Positions 56,052 to 64,000 of a DNA stretch of 64,000 bases are shown here, one piece after another; the first letter of the stretch is position 1; the number at the start of each line of letters is the position of its first letter. A program made the translations under genes and the position numbers. The DNA is taken from the NCBI GenBank assembly GCA_052035235.1, contig JBPOHT010000038.1, positions 1-64,000 of the forward strand, read 5' to 3'. The notes under the pieces were generated by a model, which ran no database searches, was not told where the DNA came from, and saw only the letters and a program-made list of their open reading frames with translations. The DNA is from Solimonas_A sp052035235. GTDB lineage: Bacteria > Pseudomonadota > Gammaproteobacteria > Nevskiales > Nevskiaceae.

Positions 56052-56086
56052 CGCTTTGGCGATGACTCGATGTCATCGCCAAAGCG
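56052..56086. repeat. TGACTCRATGTCA palindrome family, copy 3
   Basis: A 15-bp perfect stem (CGCTTTGGCGATGAC and complement) closes a TCGAT loop, 7 bases after the SCO-like gene. It shares the GAC-TCRAT-GTC core and CTTTGGC/GCCAAAG arms with copies at 9161 and 35611. Another hairpin (GGGCGGCC/GGCCGCCC, 56093-56115) follows. Confidence 0.82.
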
Positions 56087-56299
56087 GGTCACGGGCGGCC
56101 AGGGATGGCCGCCCAGGGGCCAAATCCGGAGGTGAAGTCCCGCCACGGATGGCCCCTTGGGTCTTCTCCTCCGGTCAGGGGGAGAGGAAAAGAAGGCGTG
56201 GGACGAAATGCCCAGCCGACCCCCACGACCCAATCCTGTAAAATCCGCCCCCCGAACCCGTCCCTCGGTGCCGTCCGGCCGAGTCACTAGCCTGCCGCC

Positions 56300-57376
56300 A
56301 TGTCCTGGTTCCGCCGCATCAATTTCCTCGCCATCTGCCTGTGCTTCGGCGTCGTCGTGCTCGGAGCCTTCGTGCGCCTGTCGCATGCCGGCCTGGGTTG
56401 TCCGGACTGGCCGGGCTGCTACGGCCACATCGGTGTGCCGCTGGAGGCCCATGACGTGGCCAAGGCGGAGCAGAACTTCCCGCAGCGTCCGGTAGAGGCC
56501 CACAAGGCCTGGAAGGAGATGATCCACCGCTACTTCGCCTCGACGTTGGGCCTGCTGATCGTGGCGCTGGCGTTCATGAGCCTGAAGCTGCGCAAGCAGG
56601 GGGCGCCGGGCCTGCTGCCCTGGGCGCTGGTGGCCCTGGTGATCTTCCAGGGCTTGCTCGGCATGTGGACCGTGACCGAGCTGCTCAAGCCGCTGATCGT
56701 GACCGCCCATCTCATCGGCGGCATGAGTACGCTGTCGCTGCTGGTCTGGCTGTGGCTGGCCAGCGGCCGCCCCGACACGGCCACGGCCGAGCCCGCCCGC
56801 CACCGCTCCGAGCGCCAGTTGGCCATCGAGCTGCAGCGCAGCCCGATCCAGGAAGGCCCCAAGCCCCTGCCGCTGCCGCCGTCGAAGCTGCGCCGCTACG
56901 CGCTGGGCGCGCTGCTGCTGGTCTGCCTGCAGATCTTCCTGGGCGGCTGGACCAGCACCAACTACTCGGCCCTGGCCTGCCCGGACCTGCCGACCTGCCA
57001 CGGCCAATGGCTGCCGGAACTGGACGTGCCGACCGCCTTCACGCTGTGGCATGGCCTGGGGATCGACTACGAGCACGGCATCCTCGACGCTCGCGCTCGC
57101 GTGACGATCCACTTCTTCCATCGCGTGGGCGCGGTCGCCGTCACCGTGGCGCTGCTGCTGCTGGGCTGGTTCCTGTGGCGCCGCGGCGAGTTCCCGATCT
57201 GGCGCGGCTTTGGCGTGGCGGTGGTGGCGGCGCTGGCGCTACAGGTGTCCATCGGCCTGTCCATCGTCAAGCTGCAGCTGCCGCTGGGCCTGGCCACGGC
57301 GCACAATGCCGGGGCGGCGATCCTCCTGCTGACCCTGGTCAGCCTCAATTTCTTCGCCTGGAAGGCCCGTCGCTAG
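56300..57376 (+). CDS. ctaA: Heme A synthase (COX15/CtaA)
   Basis: CtaA oxidises heme O to heme A for the oxidase. The 358-residue membrane protein has eight helices and the expected histidines in EMIHRYFASTLGL, VTAHLIGGMS, FFHRVGAVAVT and TAHNAGAAILL. GLGCPDWPGCYG and ALACPDLPTCHG carry the paired cysteines of the extracytoplasmic loops. It precedes ctaB by one base gap, giving the full heme O to heme A pathway next to the oxidase. Confidence 0.96.
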   Translation: MSWFRRINFLAICLCFGVVVLGAFVRLSHAGLGCPDWPGCYGHIGVPLEAHDVAKAEQNFPQRPVEAHKAWKEMIHRYFASTLGLLIVALAFMSLKLRKQGAPGLLPWALVALVIFQGLLGMWTVTELLKPLIVTAHLIGGMSTLSLLVWLWLASGRPDTATAEPARHRSERQLAIELQRSPIQEGPKPLPLPPSKLRRYALGALLLVCLQIFLGGWTSTNYSALACPDLPTCHGQWLPELDVPTAFTLWHGLGIDYEHGILDARARVTIHFFHRVGAVAVTVALLLLGWFLWRRGEFPIWRGFGVAVVAALALQVSIGLSIVKLQLPLGLATAHNAGAAILLLTLVSLNFFAWKARR

Positions 57377-57377
57377 C

Positions 57378-58283
57378 ATGGCAGCCACGATGGAACAGAC
57401 CCTGAGCCTGCGCGCACGGCTCAACGAGTATTACGAGCTGACCAAGCCGCGTGTGGTCATGCTGATCGTGTTCACCGCGATCGTCGGCATGTTCCTGGCC
57501 GTGCCCGGCCTGCCGCCCTGGGGCGGCTTCCTCTGGGGCACCCTCGGCATCGCCCTGCAGGCGGCCTCGGCGGCGGCGGTGAACCAGATCATCGACCGCA
57601 ACATTGACGCGCGCATGGCCCGCACCTGTGGCCGCCCGCTGGTCACCGGCGCGCTGACCATGACCGAGTCCATCGCCTTCGCCACCGCGCTGGGCATTGG
57701 CGGCTTCGTGCTGCTGTGGTTCCTGGTCAACCCGCTGACCGCCGTGCTGACCCAGTTCACGTTGATCGGCTACGCCGGCATCTACACGCTGTACCTCAAG
57801 CGCGCCACGCCGCAGAACATCGTGATCGGCGGCGCTGCCGGCGCGGCTCCCCCGGTGCTGGGCTGGGTGGCGGTGACCGGCGAGGTGCACCCGCATTCCC
57901 TGATCCTGTTCCTGATCATCTTCATCTGGACGCCGCCGCACTTCTGGGCGCTGGCCATCGAGCGGCACAAGGAATACGCCGCCGCCGATATCCCGATGCT
58001 GCCGGTGACCCACGGCCTGGAGTTCACCCGCACCCAGGTGCTGCTCTACACCGTGCTGCTGACGGCGGTGACGGTGCTGCCCTTCGCGGTGGGCATGTCG
58101 GGCTGGCTGTACCTGGTCGGCACCCTGATCCTGGACGGCCTGTTCCTGTACTACGCCTTCCGGCTCAAGTACGCGCCGATCCCGGGCCTGCCGATGAAGA
58201 CCTTCGGGTATTCGATCGTCTACCTGATGGCGATCTTCACCCTGCTGCTGGTGGACCACTACCTGCCCCGAGCGGCGGTCTGA
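57378..58283 (+). CDS. ctaB: Protoheme IX farnesyltransferase (heme O synthase)
   Basis: CtaB/CyoE adds a farnesyl chain to heme B, making heme O, the substrate of CtaA. The 301-residue UbiA-superfamily enzyme has YYELTKPRVVMLIVFTAIVG, the first Asp-rich motif NQIIDRNIDARMARTCGRPL, WTPPHFWALAIERHKEY and the second motif region ADIPMLPVTHG. ATG 57378 is used; ATG 57390 is possible. Co-transcribed with ctaA. Confidence 0.96.
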   Translation: MAATMEQTLSLRARLNEYYELTKPRVVMLIVFTAIVGMFLAVPGLPPWGGFLWGTLGIALQAASAAAVNQIIDRNIDARMARTCGRPLVTGALTMTESIAFATALGIGGFVLLWFLVNPLTAVLTQFTLIGYAGIYTLYLKRATPQNIVIGGAAGAAPPVLGWVAVTGEVHPHSLILFLIIFIWTPPHFWALAIERHKEYAAADIPMLPVTHGLEFTRTQVLLYTVLLTAVTVLPFAVGMSGWLYLVGTLILDGLFLYYAFRLKYAPIPGLPMKTFGYSIVYLMAIFTLLLVDHYLPRAAV

Positions 58284-58631
58284 GCCGGTCCGGGGCTGTC
58301 CCAGGGCCCTGCCGGGCAGGCAATATGCCCGTCTCAGGCATGGCGGCCTGCGCCGGCAGGCGCTGAAGCCTCATGAACGGCCATTCTCTGGTGGATTTCC
58401 CGACAGCGGCCGCACCCCGCATCCGCCTTTGGTCTGAGGGCGTAATAGGCGTCGAGGGTGTATAGATATTTCGGTCCTATAGATATTTCATACGTCGGGA
58501 GCAAACCGACTGCGGGTTGCGGATATTTGCCAATGGTCGGAACTTGACCAGTGGGCTAAACTGACCCCGATACGGAATAACCTTAGGCCGCAATCGACGG
58601 CTTGCCAGCAAACTTGTAGGGAGATTCAGAT
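58284..58631. other. Intergenic region with AT-rich direct repeats
   Basis: The 348 bases between ctaB and the esterase gene hold no gene I can support. An AT-rich core contains TATAGATATTTC twice (58461-58472 and 58478-58489, 17 bases apart), a plausible regulator-binding pair on nearly the same DNA face. TTGACC at 58546-58551 is a possible -35 without a good -10. It probably holds the esterase promoter. Confidence 0.5.
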
Positions 58632-59777
58632 ATGTTCGAGCGATTCCGCGGAGCCGGTACGGTCCTGGCCGGTTCCCTTGCCCTGTTGCTGGCCGCTTGC
58701 GGCGGGGGCGGTGGCGGCGGTGGTAGCGGTGGTGGTGGTGGCGGTGACGGTGCGGCCAAGTCCTGCTCCGAGAGTTTCAGCGCCGACAAGGCCGCGGCCG
58801 ATGCCGGCGCCTGCCAGCCGACCTACAACGCCCAGTGCGACTCGCTGAACCTCCGCGTGCCGATCAACGCAGGCAGTCCGACGGCTTGCACCAAGGATGG
58901 CGCGGACGGCGGCGTCACCTACCAGGACCTGACGGTCGGCAGCACCAACTACGTGCTGGTCACTCCGCCCACCGGCGGCAAGAAGGGCCTGTACATCGCC
59001 CTGCACTGGCGCAGCGGCAACGGCGCCACCATGATCAACAACATGCGCCTGTCGGAGCTGGCCAAGGCCCGTGACATCACCATCGCGGCACCCACCGCCC
59101 CGAACGTGCTGTTGGGCGCCGGCGGTGTCGGCTTCGTTCGCGAGTGGGACTTCGCTGGTGCGGCGGATGCGATTTCCGCGGTCATCAATGACGCGAAGAT
59201 CCAGGCAAAGTTGGACGCCAACGTGTCGGTCGTGGTCGCGGGCGTTTCGTCCGGCGCGGCCGGTGCCACCCGTTTCCTCTGCGAGCGTGGCAACGAGATG
59301 AGCGGCATCCTGCTGGTGGCCTCCGGCACGATCAGCTCCGAGTCGACGGCGGGCTGCCTCTCCGCAGCGGCGGCCTCCAAGGCCGATGTTGGCGCCAAGG
59401 CGGCGGTCTCGACCCCGGTGGTGCTGGTGGAAGGCGTAGACGACCCGGCCTATGACACCACCGTGGCACGCTACGGCCAGTTCAAGACCATCAACGGCTG
59501 CAGCGCCGCGGCGGCAGCCAACAAGACCGTTGCGCTGAACGACCAGGTCGATATCGCCTACAACACCACCTGCAGCTCCACCGATGGTGCGGCCCTGGTG
59601 ACGGTCAAGGACAGCGGCCACAACTGGCCGGGGATGGATCGCCCGATCCCGCCCAACCCGCTGACCGATGCGTTGTCGCTGCTGGGCACCAGCACCGCGA
59701 TGAGCATCTTCGGCAAGGTCTCGTTCTCCTTCGACGCGACCCTCCAGGGCTACGACCTGGTGCGTTCGCTGGATTGA
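58632..59777 (+). CDS. PHB-depolymerase/LpqC-like esterase lipoprotein
   Basis: A 381-residue lipoprotein (signal ending LALLLAAC, Cys23) followed by a 16-residue poly-Gly/Ser tether, then an alpha/beta-hydrolase of the LpqC/poly(3-hydroxybutyrate) depolymerase type. Nucleophile VAGVSSGAAGA (GxSxG), acid in EGVDDPAYD, and His in KDSGHNWPG are visible; ALHWRSGN forms the oxyanion region. The Cys pairs in the N-terminal region (CSESF, CQPTY, QCDS, ACTKD) suggest disulfides, so it works outside the cytoplasm. It is monocistronic and ends at a strong terminator. The natural ester is unknown. Confidence 0.86.
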   Translation: MFERFRGAGTVLAGSLALLLAACGGGGGGGGSGGGGGGDGAAKSCSESFSADKAAADAGACQPTYNAQCDSLNLRVPINAGSPTACTKDGADGGVTYQDLTVGSTNYVLVTPPTGGKKGLYIALHWRSGNGATMINNMRLSELAKARDITIAAPTAPNVLLGAGGVGFVREWDFAGAADAISAVINDAKIQAKLDANVSVVVAGVSSGAAGATRFLCERGNEMSGILLVASGTISSESTAGCLSAAAASKADVGAKAAVSTPVVLVEGVDDPAYDTTVARYGQFKTINGCSAAAAANKTVALNDQVDIAYNTTCSSTDGAALVTVKDSGHNWPGMDRPIPPNPLTDALSLLGTSTAMSIFGKVSFSFDATLQGYDLVRSLD

Positions 59778-59792
59778 TGCATCGAGAGGCAC

Positions 59793-59826
59793 AAAAAAAC
59801 CGCGGCCTCGTGCCGCGGTTTTTTTT
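59793..59826. terminator. Bidirectional terminator between esterase and SET genes
   Basis: AAAAAAACCGCGGC-CTCGT-GCCGCGGTTTTTTTT; it serves both convergent genes. Confidence 0.95.
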
Positions 59827-59876
59827 GGGCTTGCGCAATGCTGGCGCTGGGTCCGGGAGCCCTGCGCCTTGCTGGC

Positions 59877-60344
59877 TCAGCGCTTGGGCTTGAGCATGGT
59901 GCCGCTGCACTCCGGGGCCCCGCAGCGGCAGGCCCAGAGGGCCTTCATCTTCGCGGTCTGGCGTACCGGCAGGCGGATGCCGTAGTCGTAGGTCAGCTCC
60001 TCGCCCGGCGCGATCTCGCGCAGGGTTTCGATCAGGATGCGGTCCTTCCTCGGGTTGCCGTCGGCGCTTTCTTCCCACACGGCCTGGCAGTTGGGGGCGC
60101 AGCTGTGATTGAGCCAGCGCGCCTCGTTGCCCTCGACATTGGCGTCGATGATGTAGCGCTCGTTGAGCGTGAACAGGAAGGTGTGGCCGGTATCGACGCC
60201 GCCTTCATAGAGGCGGTCTGCCTGCGTATGTGTCCTCAGGCGGCCTTGGTACTCGATGAGTTCGACGCCGGGGCCCAGCTTGCGAGCGGCGAAGACGCCA
60301 TTGCCATGGATGGAGGAGCGACGCGTGACGATCTTGCGGGACAT
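59877..60344 (-). CDS. SET-domain protein-lysine methyltransferase
   Basis: A 155-residue protein made only of a SET domain with a post-SET Cys cluster: GNGVFAARKLGPGVELIEYQ, RWLNHSCAPNCQ (SAM/pseudoknot motif), GEELTYDYG and CRCGAPECSG. It should transfer methyl groups from SAM to lysine on a protein. Bacterial stand-alone SET proteins are rare but recurrent; their targets are mostly unknown. It is monocistronic and convergent with the esterase. Confidence 0.9.
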   Translation of the reverse strand: MSRKIVTRRSSIHGNGVFAARKLGPGVELIEYQGRLRTHTQADRLYEGGVDTGHTFLFTLNERYIIDANVEGNEARWLNHSCAPNCQAVWEESADGNPRKDRILIETLREIAPGEELTYDYGIRLPVRQTAKMKALWACRCGAPECSGTMLKPKR

Positions 60345-60575
60345 GCGGTCGTAAAGGTGTGGGGACTCGGCGGATTCTCCGCATGTAGCGTGCCAGTGCG
60401 ATGACGGGCCGCCTGCGGGCTGCGCATTGTGGGCAAGTCCCGGGCCGGCGTCACCTCCAGGGTCGCGTTCATGGAAGGTTCAGTGGGCCAGCACCATCCT
60501 GCGCTCACCGCTTGATTGCGGAACGGCGGCCCATAAGAGGCCGGACGTCAGCCCCGATGACAGGAGTCACGAACC

Positions 60576-61136
60576 ATGAAAGCACTCACCCGAACCCGCC
60601 TGCTGATCGCTGCCGGTGCCCTGGCGGCACTGCCCGGCCTGGCCGCAGCCCACAACTACACCTACGTGGAAGGCGGTTTCCTGAACCGTGACTTCGGCGC
60701 CGACGACGAGTCCGGCTTCCGCATCGCCGGTTCCGGTGACATCCACAAGAACATTGCCCTGATCGGCGAGTACGCCGACACCGGCGACCTCGAGCAGATC
60801 AGCGCTGGTGCCCTGTTCCACACTCCGCTGAACAAGGCCGTGGATTTCACCGCCGGTGCCACCTACGAGCACATCGATTTCGGACCGGGTGACGACAATG
60901 GCTTCGGCCTGCGTACGGGCCTGCGCTGGCAGAACGCCGACGGGCGCCTGGAGCTGGCCCCGGAGATCCGCTACGTCGACTTCGGCAGTGACGACGACAC
61001 CTCGCTGCGCCTCGCCGGCCTCTACGGCCTGACGCCGCAGCTGGACCTGGTGGCGGCCGTGCAGGGCGCCGGCGATGACGACCGCATCGAAGCGGGCCTG
61101 CGCTACAACTTCGGCCCGCGCCTGACCGGCCGCTAA
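60576..61136 (+). CDS. Outer-membrane beta-barrel protein
   Basis: A 186-residue exported protein (signal LIAAGALAALPGLAAAHN) made of alternating beta strands such as YTYVEGGFLNRDF, IALIGEYADTGD, FTAGATYEHIDFG, GLRTGLRWQNADG and the C-terminal IEAGLRYNFG, a pattern of an eight-stranded barrel. It is unusually acidic (DDESG, DDNG, DDDTS). It lies in its own transcription unit with a terminator. Function is unknown. Confidence 0.82.
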   Translation: MKALTRTRLLIAAGALAALPGLAAAHNYTYVEGGFLNRDFGADDESGFRIAGSGDIHKNIALIGEYADTGDLEQISAGALFHTPLNKAVDFTAGATYEHIDFGPGDDNGFGLRTGLRWQNADGRLELAPEIRYVDFGSDDDTSLRLAGLYGLTPQLDLVAAVQGAGDDDRIEAGLRYNFGPRLTGR

Positions 61137-61151
61137 GACTGGCCTGATGGC

Positions 61152-61184
61152 AAAAGGCGGCGCCCTTCGGGGCGCCGTTTTTTT
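61152..61184 (+). terminator. Terminator after the beta-barrel gene
   Basis: AAAAGGCGGCGCCC-TTCG-GGGCGCCGTTTTTTT with a stable UUCG-type tetraloop. Confidence 0.93.
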
Positions 61185-61332
61185 GTGCCCGCCGGCCGAG
61201 GCTGTGCCGCCTTCGGCGGACAGGCCTGTAGGACTTTTTCGCACGGCTCCATTGCGGGGTGGCGGGTATGCTCCGGGCGGGGTACTGGGCTGGGGAGCCC
61301 GTTCCAGAGCTAGACCATGGAGAGTCTGAAGA

Positions 61333-62577
61333 ATGAAAAGAAAAATGATCCTCGGCGCGTTGGCATTGCTGGCCATGACCGGTGCGGCACAGGCGCAACA
61401 GGCAACCAACCCGCAACCGATCCGTGGCCTGGTGAGCCAGCTGATTCCCGATCAGTACATCGTTGAACTGGCGCCTGCAGCGGCCCGCAGCGGTCCGCTG
61501 GCCCAGGTCGTCCAGGGCGTGGTGGGCAGTGTTGGCGGTGGCGAGGTCCGACAGGTCTACACCCATGCCCTGAAGGGCTTCAGCGTACGCCTGCCGCCCG
61601 CGGCAGCCGAGGCCCTGGCGCGCAACCCGCGGGTGCTGCGCATCGAGCAGGACCGCACGCTGTTCCTCACCGAGACGCAGTTCAGCCCGCCGTCCTACGG
61701 CCTGGATCGCATCGACCAGGTGAACCTGCCGCTGGATGGCCAGTACAGCTATCCCGCCAATGCCGGGCAGAACGTGCATGTCTACGTGATCGACACCGGT
61801 CTCAATGCCGCGCACACGGACTTTGCCAACCGCATCGGCACTGGCCGCAACTTCGCCGCCAACGGCAACGAGGGCCTGCTGTGCACGCTGCTCGGGCTGG
61901 GCTGCCCGGCGACCGATCCGGTCAACACCACGGACTGCAACGGTCACGGCACGCACGTGGCGGGCACCGCCGTGGGCAGCAGCTTCGGCGTGGCCAAGCG
62001 CGCTACGCTGCACCCGGTGCGCGTGTTCGGCTGCGGCCGCAGCACGGCGACCTCGACGATCATCGCGGGCGTGGATTGGGTGACGGCCAACCGCCAGTTG
62101 CCGGCAGTGGTCAACATGTCGCTGGGCGGCGGCGCCTCCGACCTGCTCGATACCGCGGTCAACAACCTGATCGACGCCGGGGTGACGGTGGTCGTCGCCG
62201 CGGGCAACGAAACCGTCAATGCCTGCAATGGCTCGCCCAGCCGCGTGCCGCGTGCGATCACCATCGGCGCCACCACCAACACCGATGAGCGTGCCTCCTA
62301 CTCGAACTTCGGCGCCTGCGTCGACCTGTTCGCGCCGGGCTCCAACATCGTGTCGGCGGCCTACAACAGCAATACCGGCTCCAGCAGCCTGAGCGGCACC
62401 TCCATGGCCAGCCCGCACGTGGCCGGCGCGGCGGCGCGCTATCTCACCGTGAACAGCGGCGCCAGCCCGGCGGCGGTGGATGCGGCGCTCAAGGCAGCGG
62501 CCAGCAGCGGCAAGGTGGGCAACCCGGGTAGCGGTTCGCCGAACCTGCTGCTGCGCCTCGATCCGTCCGCGTACTGA
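61333..62577 (+). CDS. Secreted subtilisin-like serine protease (S8, proteinase K-like)
   Basis: A 414-residue exported protease with a signal peptide (LGALALLAMTGAAQAQQ), an I9 inhibitor propeptide (about 40-115: DQYIVELAPAA, YTHALKGFSVRLPPAAAEAL) and the catalytic domain with Asp (YVIDTGLN), His (GHGTHVAGTAVG) and Ser (SGTSMASPHVAGAAA). The linker between the pro- and catalytic domains (SYGLDRIDQVNLPLD) and the disulfide-type cysteines match the proteinase K branch. It likely digests external protein as a nutrient source. Monocistronic with its own terminator. Confidence 0.95.
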   Translation: MKRKMILGALALLAMTGAAQAQQATNPQPIRGLVSQLIPDQYIVELAPAAARSGPLAQVVQGVVGSVGGGEVRQVYTHALKGFSVRLPPAAAEALARNPRVLRIEQDRTLFLTETQFSPPSYGLDRIDQVNLPLDGQYSYPANAGQNVHVYVIDTGLNAAHTDFANRIGTGRNFAANGNEGLLCTLLGLGCPATDPVNTTDCNGHGTHVAGTAVGSSFGVAKRATLHPVRVFGCGRSTATSTIIAGVDWVTANRQLPAVVNMSLGGGASDLLDTAVNNLIDAGVTVVVAAGNETVNACNGSPSRVPRAITIGATTNTDERASYSNFGACVDLFAPGSNIVSAAYNSNTGSSSLSGTSMASPHVAGAAARYLTVNSGASPAAVDAALKAAASSGKVGNPGSGSPNLLLRLDPSAY

Positions 62578-62594
62578 ACGGCAGATCCTCCACT

Positions 62595-62626
62595 GGGCGG
62601 GCCCTGCGGGGCCCGCCTTCTTTTTT
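62595..62626. terminator. Terminator after the subtilase gene
   Basis: GGCGGGCC-CTGCG-GGGCCCGCC followed by TTCTTTTTT. It lies between the subtilase and the convergent flavodoxin gene. Confidence 0.9.
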
Positions 62627-62635
62627 GCCCGCGAT

Positions 62636-63094
62636 TCAGAAGACGCCGCAGGCCAGGCCGGCGCCCAGGGTCTGGCCCAGTTCGCGGCAGCGTGCCAGCG
62701 CGGCCTCGTCGGGTTCGCCCTGCACGACCAGGGCATCGGCCACGCGGGTCCAGCCGTAGCCGGTGGCGATGCGCTCCAGCGCCCGCACGGCCCCCGCGCC
62801 GTCATTGCCGGCCGACACGAACATGGCCCAGGGCAGGCCCAGGGTCTTGCCCTCGGCCGGGTAGTAGGTACGGTCCAGGAAGTCCTTCACCGCGCCGCTG
62901 AGATAGCCGAAGTTCTCCGGCGTGCCGATCAGCAGGCCGTCGGCCCACAGCAGGTCGTCCAGCCCGGCATCGAAGGCGCGCAGCACGCGCAGTTCGACTT
63001 CGTCCGCAAACTCCGCGGCACCCTCGCACACGGCCTCCATCAGGCGGGCGGTACGGCCGCTCTGGCTGTGGTAGACCAGCAGCAGGCGCTTCAT
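62636..63094 (-). CDS. Flavodoxin-family NAD(P)H-dependent oxidoreductase
   Basis: A 152-residue flavodoxin-fold protein: FMN loop YHSQSGRTARLMEAV, GLLIGTPENFGYLSGAVKDFLDRTYY (the WrbA-like 'GTP.NFG' segment) and PWAMFVSAGNDGAGAVRALER. It should bind FMN and reduce quinones or similar acceptors. It is coupled to the upstream mutarotase-like gene by an ATGA overlap. Confidence 0.88.
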   Translation of the reverse strand: MKRLLLVYHSQSGRTARLMEAVCEGAAEFADEVELRVLRAFDAGLDDLLWADGLLIGTPENFGYLSGAVKDFLDRTYYPAEGKTLGLPWAMFVSAGNDGAGAVRALERIATGYGWTRVADALVVQGEPDEAALARCRELGQTLGAGLACGVF

Positions 63095-63930
63095 TCGGCC
63101 AGCAGGATCTGGGCGCCGCGCCAGCGCTGGCCGGGCTCCAGATGCACGGGGGTGACGGTGGTGCCGGCTTCCACGCAGAGCATCCGGTGCCAGTCGTCTG
63201 GCTGCATGTCCGGCAGCGTCGCGGTGAGTGCGGCGGCGGGGTTCCAGACCACGCTATCGGTGAAGCCCTCCTGCTGGATGCGCAGGCGCCGCGCTGGCTC
63301 CTCCAGCAGCAGTTCGCCGGGCGCGTCGAAGTAGATGCGGTCGATCCATTCGCCCAGGATCAGCGGTTCCTCGTGCTGCACATGGTGCTCACGGTTGAGC
63401 ACGGCATCCAGGTAGCGCCGGCCTTGCAGGCCGTGCAGGCGAACGTCGTGGATGTCGCCGACCTGCAGGTAGCTGTGCAGTGCGACGGTGAACTCGAAGG
63501 CCGAGGCGCCGGTGTTGGCTACCGACAGCGTCACCTGCAGGCGCTGGGCCTCGATGGCCAGGTCGAGCAGCAGCTCGAAGGGCTGCGGCCACAGGCCCAG
63601 GGTTGCGGTCGACTCACGCAGGCGCAGCAGGCATCGGGAGTCTTTGTGTTCCACTGTCTCCCAGGGCTGCACCCTCGCAAAGCCGTGCTTGGGCAGGGCG
63701 CCATGGCCCGAAAACTGGGGGAAGACCACCGGGATGCCGCCGCGCACCGAGACGTCATGGCGGTACTCCGCCGCGGCGCTCAGGAACAGGCGGCTGTTGT
63801 GTTCGCCGGCTGGCACCCAGGCCAGCACGTGCGCCCCATGGGGCAGCACCTCCAGTCGCGCGCCATCCGCCGCCTGCAGGACCAGGGGGCTGAAGACGTC
63901 GGCAGATGCGGCGGGAGAAGCTTGGCTCAT
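63091..63930 (-). CDS. D-hexose-6-phosphate mutarotase / YeaD-like aldose epimerase family protein
   Basis: A 279-residue protein of the galactose-mutarotase fold, YeaD/YMR099C branch: GAHVLAWVPAGEHNSRLFLS, RGGIPVVFPQFSGHGALPKHGFAR with the active-site His, LHSYLQVGDIHDVRLHGLQG and MLCVEAGTTVTPVHLEPGQRW. It should interconvert alpha and beta glucose-6-phosphate. ATG 63930. It is the last gene in the window. Confidence 0.88.
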   Translation of the reverse strand: MSQASPAASADVFSPLVLQAADGARLEVLPHGAHVLAWVPAGEHNSRLFLSAAAEYRHDVSVRGGIPVVFPQFSGHGALPKHGFARVQPWETVEHKDSRCLLRLRESTATLGLWPQPFELLLDLAIEAQRLQVTLSVANTGASAFEFTVALHSYLQVGDIHDVRLHGLQGRRYLDAVLNREHHVQHEEPLILGEWIDRIYFDAPGELLLEEPARRLRIQQEGFTDSVVWNPAAALTATLPDMQPDDWHRMLCVEAGTTVTPVHLEPGQRWRGAQILLAE

Positions 63931-64000
63931 GGGCAGGGTGGATGGTCCGGAGGGTCAATCCAAGCATAGCCTGCCCGTGACAGAATCCCCCATTCCCTTC

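Overview
The window is about two thirds G+C and densely coded, from a Gram-negative aerobe. The order yicC-gmk-rpoZ-spoT-ridA-recG, ubiA, bioB/F/C/D with a BirA-type operator, and a caa3-type oxidase operon with its heme A genes all point to Gammaproteobacteria. A Nevskiales/Solimonadaceae- or Lysobacter-like lineage is my guess from gene content (citronellyl-CoA-dehydrogenase-like enzyme, SCP2-type thiolase, GTAG-type REP repeats); no rRNA or marker alignment was possible. The first ~60 bases are G/C homopolymers that look like a poor contig end.

Layout. 0.1-3.3 kb: ahpF and rmuC. 3.4-3.8 kb: tRNA-Arg(UCU) followed by tandem ~147-bp repeats, each beginning with a copy of the tRNA 3' end. 3.8-9.1 kb: a thiolase, a three-lipoprotein operon (CsgG-like, DUF4810, GNA1162-like) and a DUF1631 protein. 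9.1-9.7 kb: tRNA-Arg(UCG), tRNA-His and tRNA-Lys with a duplicated tRNA 5' end. 9.8-14.5 kb: ppiD, a dicarboxylate/amino-acid symporter, GTAG repeats, a YcxB-like protein and fabI. 14.7-23.8 kb: a nine-gene minus-strand operon coding an ExbB/ExbD-type proton-driven motor, an AgmX/TonB-like transducer, three TPR proteins and two small exported proteins. It resembles the motor core of the myxobacterial Agl-Glt machine.

24-35.6 kb: HU, tRNA-Val, tRNA-Asp, an acyl-CoA dehydrogenase, glutaminyl cyclase, an alanine/lysine-rich histone-H1-like protein, then yicC, an intruding ankyrin gene, gmk (start apparently broken by one extra C), rpoZ, spoT, ridA and recG. 35.6-41.8 kb: nested palindromic repeats, a MerR regulator, ubiA, a lipoprotein esterase, dbpA, a RAYT transposase between two identical 30-bp inverted REPs, and comF. 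41.8-49.1 kb: a biotin locus whose bioB is separated from bioF-bioC-bioD by a CHASE2 adenylate cyclase, an SH3 protein and an M48 protease, several of them translationally coupled.

49.2-58.3 kb: cytochrome c oxidase subunits II (with fused cytochrome c), I and III, the assembly factors CtaG, a 38-residue protein, SURF1 and an SCO-like protein, then heme A synthase and heme O synthase. 58.6-64 kb: exported and accessory proteins (poly-Gly lipoprotein esterase, SET-domain protein, beta-barrel protein, subtilase, flavodoxin, hexose-phosphate mutarotase-like protein), mostly bounded by clear terminators.

The strongest leads are the Agl-Glt-like motor operon, the RAYT/REP unit, the tRNA-linked tandem repeats, and a palindrome family (core TGACTCRATGTCA) with three copies, one of which interrupts another repeat family.
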